Source: Salminus brasiliensis
Taxonomy: Eukaryota > Chordata > Actinopteri > Characiformes > Bryconidae
Reading direction: 5' to 3'
Assembly (NCBI RefSeq): GCF_030463535.1
Contig: NC_132887.1
Coordinates: forward strand, 21,532,943 to 21,596,942
DNA: 64,000 nucleotides
The notes beneath the pieces were generated by a model. It searched no databases and had not been told where the DNA came from. It saw nothing but the letters and a program-made list of their open reading frames with translations. Numbering within the stretch: the first letter of the stretch is position 1; each line of letters opens with the position of its first letter. The position numbers and the translations under genes were made by a program. Below are positions 37,401-48,400 of the stretch, piece after piece.

Positions 37401-38266
37401 TTCATGTACGGCATCTGCAAACCAGAGAGAGCCAGAGTGTGTATGCAAATGAGCTTCAAAAATGGCATATGCTAATGAGACAATTTTACAAGCTGCTTCC
37501 CCTTATGCGTTACGGTAGTGCGCACAGAGAACATTATTTTCAGTCTACTTAAATTATTGTGGGGTTAGGTCTATCTGTTACCGTCCTCCTCTGAAACAAT
37601 AGTACATTTTCTCTCCTTGTGTACAGCCTGAGCTCGCACTCTCCTTCCAATCTGACAAAACGCTGCAGTCACTACTCAGTCTTGGCTGTGTAAACTGCCT
37701 AACACAACAAAATTGCTGCAGAGCTGTCAAATCACATCAAGCCTGGGCTCTCTCTCATGGACAAAGTGCCCTTTAGTAACATCTGAAGTGCACACTGAAA
37801 ATAGTGCTGCCGACAAAAATGATGAAACACCAGCGAGCTCCATTGAGATAGAGGAGGAAGAGACGTGCTGCCAGATGGCCATAAAGAGTATTTGCAGACC
37901 CTGATTAAGAACAAACAGGCAGGCGCAGGAACATGGTCCATGGCGGCAGTTGCAGTCACACTAAGGTGTTACAGCTTCAGCAGTATGCAGTCAAGCAGAG
38001 CACATGGATGGCATAATGATTAGAAAGGTAAATAGCTACTGCTTTAAACTGAGATCCATCTACTTGGTTAGCAGGTGTAAAAATATAAGAACTATACACT
38101 ACCGGTCAAAAGTTTTAGAACACTCCCAATTTTTTCCTATTTGTTTGACATTTGAGACTTTCAGAACAGGTCCAGTTAATAACCGGTGCAAAGTCCAGTG
38201 ACCTCAAATGCTAAGCAGTAAACTTTCAGGCTTCAGTAAACTTTCATAAATTGTGTAAATTGTAAA

Positions 38267-38297
<31 letters not shown>

Positions 38298-39391
38298 GGG
38301 GGCCTTGAGAACAAGTCATTGGTTAGCAACTTACAGCTGCTCTGTAGCAATGGAAGTACATTAGGCTTTGAGATTTTATGCAAATGCAAAACGACAAACC
38401 TTGTTTTAGTATAAAAGCAGTGCTGGGACAGACTGCGTTATTCCAATTTCTCCTGCAGTATTTAGAAAACACTGCACATCTGGATTGCTATGAAAAAGAC
38501 ACTTAACACAGTACCACAGATAGACCATTAAAACTCCTGAAAGTGGAGCTCTTTCCTTCAGGGAAATGATAAATAAAGCCAGAGTGTGGTGAGTACAGTT
38601 TCCTACATCATCCAAAGACTCTTGGAAACTGGAGAAAACTGAAGAGGTCTGGTACAGGCAGAGCGCTGACATACTCAAGTTTCTGAGAGCCTGTTTACAC
38701 CTGGCATTAACATATGGACCTTGGCTTTACTCTCCCTCTTGCAATATCTTCCTTGTGCTCTCTTGCTGTGTGTGTGTGTTTATGTGTCACGCTCCTGCTC
38801 GTGCATTTTTCACCAGCAGACGAGAGCAGTGTTACAGCAGGCTCCCTTACGGTTTAAGTAGTCCTACCACGTTGCAGAACCCCACCGTCCGAAATGGACA
38901 TGGTGTACGCAGTGGTGTGGTTTTAATGCGGGAAAGTAAAATCGGATCTCATGTGGTCACACTAGGGGCCGCATTTTAAGGACAAGTGTAAACAGAATCT
39001 GATCAAAGTAGATCCAGATACTATCCAGATACAAACCGCATGTTAATGCCAGGTGTAAACAGGCCCTGTGAGTCAACAGTGTGATGGGCAGCTCACATGA
39101 CAACACCTGTAGCAAAGCTTAACACTGGACCAAGGCCCTGTCCACTAATATCCGGATATTTGTCTGCCTTTTGGCTTCCTGGTCACAGACAAATGACCAC
39201 ATTTTGGTTACTGAAAACTGAGCTTTAACAGTTTTCAGTGTTGTCATGTGGACAGGGGAGAACTTTTAAGAAAACGCTGACATCACAACTCAAGCATGTT
39301 TCTGGCTGAATCACCTCCTTACTCCCTATAGAGTGAACTGCACTCATAGGACTACAATGTCTACAGGCAGATAGCACCAGATTTCACATTT

Positions 39392-39455
<64 letters not shown>

Positions 39456-42400
39456 GTAAAACTGTTCTATTACAAATCTATAATGCTCTATTTAGATTTT
39501 GGTAATTTTGTGACTTGTGTAGTACACTAAATAGGGAGCAGTGAGTCATTTGGGATTAAATGGTGTTTTGATGCCTCTCTTTAGGAGGTCGGAAATATTT
39601 TCAAAACCCAGAGGGAGGGAAATCTCTGTTTTTAAATATATCCAGATATATGTGAACAGGGCTCAAGCCTCAACTGCGAAGAGAAGACTTGGAGTTGCAG
39701 GTTTGACAGGTGGAGTGGCAGTAGCAACACAGGATTGGTCCTTTCCAATGGGCTACTGGGAAAATGGGAGTGTTCTAAAACTTTTGACTGGTACCATATA
39801 TGCCATATAGATTTGTTTAGTTGAATCAATTGGTATTGGGATCCTAGAACAGAAATCCATCAAAATATGCCAAATGAATGCTGCATGAATGCTGCACAGA
39901 AGCTCTGACTTGCTAACTCTGAGGAATATCTAAGCAAGCTTCCTGCTGATAATGACTGTATCGCACACTTACAGAAGCCCGTTGGGCAGCTCTGGGTTAA
40001 GTAATTAAATCCGCAGCACAAACGGCCAAACAGTAGTGGCGGGTTCCCAGGTCTATTACAAGCTGTCAATGAGCATAATTAAGAGTGTTTACTGGTGCGG
40101 TTCCTCACTGCGGTGGAAAGCAATGCTGTCTCCAGCACCTGCTGCTCCTCCAGCACTCCAGTGCCCACATGCTGTCAGCGTAGCCTGCAGTGTGTCACGC
40201 AGCGTGACAGAGCGGCACACAGCTGCAGAAGAAACCCTAGACTTGTTCAGGCGGTTTAGGTGTAGAGCTTATGGTGAAGTGACGGTGTGGATTGTGTGAA
40301 AGTTCGCTCTTAAAAATAAAGGTGTCAGTAGGAGCTGTTTGGCACAGCGGCCTAGAGGGATTACTTTTGGTCCCTTAAATAAGCACTTAGCTTATTTTTT
40401 CAAAGAACTGTCTATGAAACAAGACGTGAATGTAAAACTCAACCCTTTTACAGTTTTCTGAAGTTCCAAATAATGGAAGGATTCCACACATTTAAAGCCA
40501 AGAATTATTTGGGAACTTTTGTTTTTTAAAGTTCAGATGGCCAGTCAACGTCCCAGTGTTTCTAAAAAACTTGAAGGACATACTGAAAGCTAAAGGTATA
40601 GAAGGTAAAGGTGTAGAAGGTTTCACTTTTACATTGTGTAGAGGTTCTTCAGAAGGTTCTCCAGTGTATAGAATGATTATGTGATGTAGAGGTTCTTCAG
40701 AAGGTTCTCCAGTGTGTAGAATGTTTATGTGATGTAGAGGTTCTTCAGAAGGTTCTCCAGTGTAGAATGTTTACGTCATGTAAAGGTTCTTCAGAAGGTT
40801 CTCAAGTGTATAGAATGTTTATGTAGTGTAGAGGTTCTTCAGAACATTCTCCAGTGTGTAGAATGTTTATGTGATGTAGAGGTTCTTCAGAAGGTTCTCC
40901 AGTGTATAGAATGTTTATGTAGTGTAGAGGTTCTTCAGAAGGTTCTCCAGTGTATAGAATGTTTATGTAGTGTAGAGGTTCTTCAGAATACTCTCCAGTG
41001 TGTAGAATGTTTATGTGATGTAGAGCTTCTTCAGGAGGTTCTCCAGTGTAGAATGTTTACGTCATGTAGAGGTTCTTCAGGAGGTTCTCCAGTGTAGAAT
41101 GTTTACGTCATGTAGAGGTTCTTCAGAAGGTTCTCCAGTGTGTAGAATATTTACGTCATGTAGAGGTTCTTTAAAAGGTTCTCCAGTGTGTAGAATGTTT
41201 GTGTGATGTAGACCTTCTTCAGAAGGTTCTCCAGTGTGTAGAATGTTTGTGAAATGTTGGTTAAAAGACCCTCAGAGTCTTGACATTTTAAGGTATGTTA
41301 AGGCTCTTTGAAAAGGCATCCATTGAAAGGTTCTTCAGGGAACCAATGTGGCAACAATGTGTTATATTGCTTAGCACCTTAATCTTCAAGAGTGGAAAAG
41401 GGTTTCTGAGTAAAGCTGGACAATGTAAGCCCAGTGTGAGCTGGGCAATGTCACTTATTGTTTACTTGTAGTGCACAGGCTGGACACATGGCTTAAGTGG
41501 TCTGGTTAACCTAACCAGGAATGCCTGCTTTGTACCCCCAAGACATAAACAGCAGCTGGCATTGAATTTAACAGGTACAAGGTTTCCTGTTCACTTCTGT
41601 AAGTAATCAACTTTAGTATAATGGCATGAAAATCAATGGCTATTGTTGCAATGATGCTAATGATTCAGCACTGTGTAAATGCCTAGGTCAGCAAAATGAC
41701 AGATTTTCTCACTTTAACAATCACCTGTGTGCTTCTGTTGTAAGCATGAGCTCTTCTTTATTAGATAAGATTAGATGAGAAGTTCCAGTGGCTTCTCAAA
41801 GAGTCTCCTTATGAATGTTGACAGGGTGGGCAGATGGAGTCTCTCTTTTAGCCTAATTGGGCCTTGAAGCACTGTACTGATATATTCTTTAGATGTCAGT
41901 GCTTATCTAATTCCGATTGCCAGTAATTTGACCGTATACTCAAAGTCATTTGCCTAATATTCCCCTGAAGCTTGTAGAATAGAGCTTTATTGTAGTGGTC
42001 TAAAGGGTATAAACTATGACTGAGAAAAATGTCCTGGGGCCTGGTGTGCAGAGTAACTGCTATCTTGCTATACATTTGATTCAATACATAGATTGATGTA
42101 ATTGGACATTTAGCTCAATTTATGTGAATACATTAATGTTGCACACCAGTCAGCCATAACATTAACACCACCTGTCTAATATTTAGTGGGTCCCCCTTGA
42201 GCTGCCACAACATGACCACCAGTTGTACTTTCTTGGACCACTTTTGTAGGAACTAACCATTGCATACCATAAAAAAAACAAAAGACCTGCCTGACATTTT
42301 GGAGATGCTCTGACCCAGTCGTCTAGCCATCAGAATTTGGCTCCTTTACTTCATTTTTCCTGCTTCCAACACATCATCTTCAAGAATTGACTGTTCACTT

Positions 42401-45400
42401 GCTGCCTAATATATCCTACCCCTTGACTGATGCCACTGATGATGAAGATAATGTTTTTCGCTTCCCTTGTCAGTAATGCTAATGTTATGGCTAATTATTG
42501 AATATTTACTGGAGGTTCAGCTCTGCATTTCTTTTTCCAATTTTTTTCCATTTTCCATTCGGTTTCTGACCAACACAGTTTGGAACTTGTAATGTTTCCT
42601 CATCAACTGACTGTTCACCCTCTGCCTAATGTATCCCACCAATAACATATCTTGGATTACAAATTATGTTATTATTATGTACATTTTGTGTCACATTTTA
42701 TGTTAAAATACTGCCACTAAAATGGAGTTTTATGAAAATATCCTGTGATATAAATTAGTGAAACTGGAAAAAGCTGTTTGTCTTAGACAAATGAATCAGA
42801 TGAACCATTAAAAGTTGAGCTTTTCTGGATTAAAGGATCTCTTAATTCAAAAACCAAAGAAGTTAGAGGGGGGAAGCAGGATAGTAAAGCTTATCCAAGT
42901 GGTTTTGTGATCAGAAGAGACAAGATGGAGCATTTTGACCAAAATTCAAGTGCTATTTATGGTACAAACTAGGGCTGGGCGATATGGTAAAAATACTATA
43001 TCATGATATTTAAAGACGTTTTCTCCGATAAACGATATTTATCACGATACATGTGATCACAGACTTAATACATCAGCATCAACAGATTCTTAAAAACTGC
43101 TATTCAGATACTCTCCCGTACTGAATACAGTGATTTTTTTCAACATCTGCTGCTCTTCATCTAATTAAACCAGTCTAATTACACTGAAATCTGCAGTTGA
43201 TAAGGGTTTATCAAGCATTAACAGTATCCTCCATATGCTTAGAAAAGCATGTTGTGTATCAGGATAACAAAATTCAGCATTATATGATAAAATATCATCA
43301 TATTGCCCAGCTCTAGTACAAACCTAACATTGCCTAGGCAGCGTCATGTTATGGGGATGCTTTGCCTCAGTGTGGCATCTTGTTAAAAATGATGGACTAA
43401 TACAATAACAACTAAACCCTGGGAAAAACATCCCATTTTGGTCGGATCCCAAGCACAAGGCCAAAGCAACACATGTGTGGTTAAATGACAAAGTAAGGTT
43501 AGTGTTCAACAATGGCCAAGACAAAGTATATCTCAAAGACCTCAAAGGCCTGGTACCATTTGAAAAGTGTGGTCCACACTGTTAAAAGGACAAGATCATT
43601 GAAGAACTTTTGTATTTCCTACCAACCTGAACAACCTATACTAACCTGCCTAAAGGAATTGGAGAAAATCATGCAAACCTGGTAGAAACGGGAACCTGGA
43701 TCTACTAACAAGGCATTCTGAGTTGTGTACAGAGTATGTGCTAAAAGCTAAAAGAACTAAAACATCATGTGTTTCTTATTCGCTTACAGCGAGATCCCAA
43801 AGGTGTCTTTGTGTCCCCCGGACAGTGAGGATGCAGAGTCACCGACCTATCAGGCCACCATAGAGGGGGACCAGGTAAACAATCTGTCTAGATCAGCCTC
43901 CTCCTCTCAACTATATGACCAAGTGTCGCAGAGCTGTGCCTACCAGTCACCTCAACTCAAGAGATGCCCATGCTGTGGACACCACCACCAAATCACAGGC
44001 AATGTCGGTCTGAATCACGTGAATGCGCCTTCTCATTCGGACTGCTCAACCAACGCTGTCAAGACAGTTCACAGGTGCAGTCCCTTCCACCAGCCTATGT
44101 GTCACAACACAATGCAGTGTCATTGGCTGCAGGGATCACGTGATGGCAGTAACTACAAGCCTGTTCAGCATCATGTGGTGACAGTCAGGTCCAAACTTTT
44201 TCCAGTCTTAAATGTTCTTCTGATTGATGTGAATTCCCAAGTGTAAACAATCATTTTGAAGCTGTTTCTTTTACAGGACAGAGAGACTCCACAGGATTCC
44301 AAAAAGGTGGGTTGGAACGTTCTGATCATGTTGCTGGTAATGCGTTAACTCTGTTAACCAAAAATATCAATAAACCAAAAAGGAATGGTGAATTTAGGTC
44401 TGAATTCACATACTGAATCCGATAAAACATGAAAAAGTCATAAGTCCTGACAGTAATTAGTAAAACTGGAGATAGAACTGTGGGTACTTAAAGCTCATAC
44501 ACTCACCAAGCACTTTATTAGGAAGTCTACACTAATACTGGGTAATGGGCCTGCTCCATTTGCTCTCAAAAGGGCTTAAATAATTTTTGGCATAGATTCC
44601 ATAAGACATCGAAAGCATTCCTTATTGTGGTCAGTTCCTACCAATCTTTTAGGACCACTTTCATGCTATTAATCTCCCATTTTACCAAATAAATTCACCT
44701 CAGGAACATGGAAGTCATTGTCATGTTAACAACACTTGTTTAAATTGTGGCCTTGAAGGGATGCACATGGTCAAGCAACGACTGATTGGTATTAACAGCC
44801 CCAAAACATGTCATAAAAAGATTCCCTACACCATCACACCACCTCCACCATCCTTGACCATTGACACAAGGCAGGTTGGGGCAGTGGATTCATGCTGTTG
44901 GTGCCAAATTCTGACCCTACCATCCATGTGACTTACATTTACATTTACATTTATGGCATTTAGCAGACACTCTTATCCAGAGCGACTTACAAAGTGCTTT
45001 GCTATCTACCCAAGAAAACCTTAGCTAGTTAGAATAGACTAACAGTTCAAAGATACCTCTAAGCTTTAGACACTACTAAACACAAGACATAGTACTCTAT
45101 TCGTCCAAGTACTCTCTGAAGAGGTGGGTCTTCAGTCTGCGTTTGAAGACGGCAAGCGACTCTGCCGTTCGGACACCCAGGGGAAGTTCGTTCCACCACT
45201 TTGGTGCCAGGACAGAAAAAAGCCTGAACGCTTGTCTTCCGCGGATTTTAAGGGATGGCGGGTCGAGCCGAGCCGTACTTGAAGCGCGAAGGGCTCTTGG
45301 TGCAGATCGGCTTTTGACCATTGCCATCAAGTATGGAGGGGCTGGTCCGTTCTTGGCTTTGTAGGCCAGCGTCAGGGTTTGGAATCTGATGCTGGAAGCA

Positions 45401-48400
45401 GCTACAGGAAGCCAGTGAAGAGAACGCAGCAGTGGAGTGACATGGCTGAATTTAGGGACTTGTGCAGATATTCAGATTCATCAGACCAGGCTACGTATTT
45501 CCAGTCTTTAACTGTCCAGTCTTGGTGACCCTGTGCCCACTGCAGCCTCAGCTTTGTGTTCTTGGCTGTCAGAAGAGGAACCCGGCATGGACCCTTAACT
45601 TCTTGCACTGCTGTTGCACAGCTTGTTAGACAATTGCATGAATGAATGTGTGTACCTGTTTTTAATAAATTGCTCAGTGAGTGTATATTTAGTGATCTGT
45701 GATTTGCTCACTTATTAAATTTACATTCTCCATTTTTGACAGTTACTCCCAAGTCATAGTGGAATACCCGATGACGGTACTTATCTCATGTGTGGTACTG
45801 CTCCTCACCTTCTCCCTGGTAGGGATTTTGATTGGTCCCTTGCCAGACTTCTCTGATCCTTTATCAGTAAGTACCTTTTCATTTCTACTGCAAAAACATC
45901 TTAATGGCTCACCTATAAGTTTAAGTTCAGTTCAGTAGGGCACCAGTTTCTAGACATCCCACCTCTCCCAGGAGTCTCAGTATTCTCCCACATATTATTG
46001 CAGCCTGCAAATCATATACAATATCCCGGCAAGCAGGACATTGTACATTGGGCTTGCCCGCTCACTCACTCAGTTTTTGGGAACAAGTAAGCGTAGTCAG
46101 AGAGTGACACAGAAAGCATCTGATATGTCTCTCTTTGTGCTCAGTAGACAATCAGCTTTCATAGTGGGTGGGATTTACACTCAAACGCTCTCTTTCAATG
46201 TCCATCAGTTCAGATCAGTTCTACAGCTGTTCCACAGTGTTCAAAAAGAGGTGATCTAAAATACACTAAAAACACTCACCCATCTTGTTGGGTCAGAATA
46301 ATGACTGTGTCACTGTCATAGACATGTTTAGGGGAGTTAACACGGGTCATTCTTCCATTCTTCTTATCTCCCTGGAGTGGTGGGATGTCTAATGTTTCTC
46401 TAAAATTCTTTACATTTAATTACTTATACAACAGTGAGTAGGTGCTCTACATTAAATCCACCAAAGGATAAGCTTGTCTACAATCACACAAGCTGCATGC
46501 AGAGCCACATTGGGCAAAGGCATTCATTACTTCCCAGAATAAATGGCTGCTAATTAATTGACCCACCAGTCAGCCTTGCACATGTGCCTTGCAGATTAAT
46601 TTAAGGCATTCTTCAAAAGACATTCAGTCACCTTCAGGGTGTGTCTGATGGGCTATTGCAGGGATTCGAGCCCCATGGAACAGATATCGGGATTCGGATG
46701 GCAGCATGGACAAAGCTGCAAGAAAGTACTGGGCCTGGGAGAGCGTTGTCTCTGACTTCTCAGCAATTTGCAGACAAGAGCATAGCACGGTACGCATACA
46801 CAGTGACTTAGCTCCCTACTACATGTAGATAAACCTTTCATAGACCAACTGAAATGCCTGCAATTTGTTGCTCTTGGTGTTTCCAGAGAGGTCACTGGTA
46901 GAGCTCAGCATCACTTCAAACATCGTTCCAGGAGAATGCTGCACAGAGATTCTGCTGAGAACACCTTTTTTTGCAATGCTCCAGGTGAGGGGTATCAAAG
47001 AAAACTGTATGATTTACCATTAACAGTATAGCTGCATTTTAAGATGACCCCATATATGAAATGTCCAAATGTTTGTGGACACCCCTTCTAATGAAAGCTT
47101 TCAGCTTCTTTAAGTCACAGCCATTGCCGACACAGATGTGCAAATTATCTAGCCCCTGTAGAAAAGTACTGCCAATAGAATAGGACACACTGAAGCTGAT
47201 AAACATGAGCCAAGTGTGGGCTAGAGGGCTATAAAGCCACCCAGCATTGAGATGTGGAGCAGTGGAACTGTTTTCTCTGGAAGGATGGGACTCCATCCAA
47301 TAATATGGGGATAAGTTGGGAAGATGGGGATGAGGTGAGGTGGTGATCATCATCCTGACCTCACTAACGCTCTTGTTGCTGAATGCAACCAAATCTCCCT
47401 CCCAGCAGTGCTCCAACATCTGGTAGAAAGCCTTCCCTGGACAGTTAAGACAGTTACTCCAAGTTAAGACAGTTACTGTTCAAATTAGCAAGTGTCCCAA
47501 TTTATCTTCCATATACTGTAAATCTGACAAAGACTTTTTGCTAGGACTTTCCTGAAGAACACTTTGAGGGCAATTCTTAGGAACAACACTGGTGAATGAG
47601 GCCCATTGTTTTGAACACATGCTATTGTTCAATAATAAATGAAGATCTCCAGATTAATACATCAGTAAATGGGCCGTAGACAGTAATAAATAATGTTGGT
47701 CTCCCTGCTCCATCTGTGATCCTGCAGGAGATCGTTATGCCCAGCTGGTCTTCCGCTCGGGAAACTCTGCCAGTCTCTGGAGTCTGAAGGCAATCTACTC
47801 CATGTGCGAGATGGAACAGACCCAGGTAAACCCAAAGGTTTCCTGTGCTTCAAAACAAACATATTTCATAACATGTAAAACATATTGCACAATTCTAGTG
47901 GAATTTTAGACACTAAAGAAAATGTAATCTTTTTTTCTATATGATTTATATTTCAGTTACGCTCAGATGCACACTTTGAGGACCTCTGTCAGGTCAAGTC
48001 TGAGGTTTCTGGCTCCAGGGTCAAGAGAGAATGCTGTCCGAGCTGGTCTCTGGGAAACTTCCTGGCGCTCCTCAACAATGTCTCCTCTTGCTTTAGTCTT
48101 ACAGCTCAGCAAGTGTCAGACAGCTTAAACCTGCTCAGACACTGCGCCCCTTACTACCATGACGGAAGCCTGGTTGCATCGTGTGCGGAAAGAGGCAAAC
48201 ATGGCTACTGCGCATCTGTCCCACATGACTGCAAGCGCTCAAGCATCGTCTTTCAGATTCTACATTACCTGGTGGATAAGGATTTTCTCGGGCCCCAGAC
48301 GGTTAAATACCAAGTCCCATCGCTAAAATACAGTGTTCTGTTTCTACCAGTGACAAAAGGAGATGAGTTAATGAAGATTTATTTGGAACATCTTGAGGGT

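Larger units (their letters stand above)
38094..39800 (+). mobile_element. Tc1-like transposon, internally rearranged
   Basis: Terminal repeats ACCGGTCAAAAGTTTTAGAA and (right end, inverted) TTCTAAAACTTTTGACTGGT. Transposase remnant [14 protein letters not shown] near 39670. Holds a MITE (38689-39065) and two microsatellites; the middle of the transposase is missing. Confidence 0.8.

Noticed and set aside
45097-45330. Open frame [18 protein letters not shown].. as a host gene
   Set aside because: It is the reverse-transcriptase C-terminus of an L2-type LINE with its 3' tail.
47039-47419. 126-codon minus-strand open frame
   Set aside because: Lies wholly inside a non-autonomous Tc1-like MITE; the same sequence gives similar short frames in other copies.
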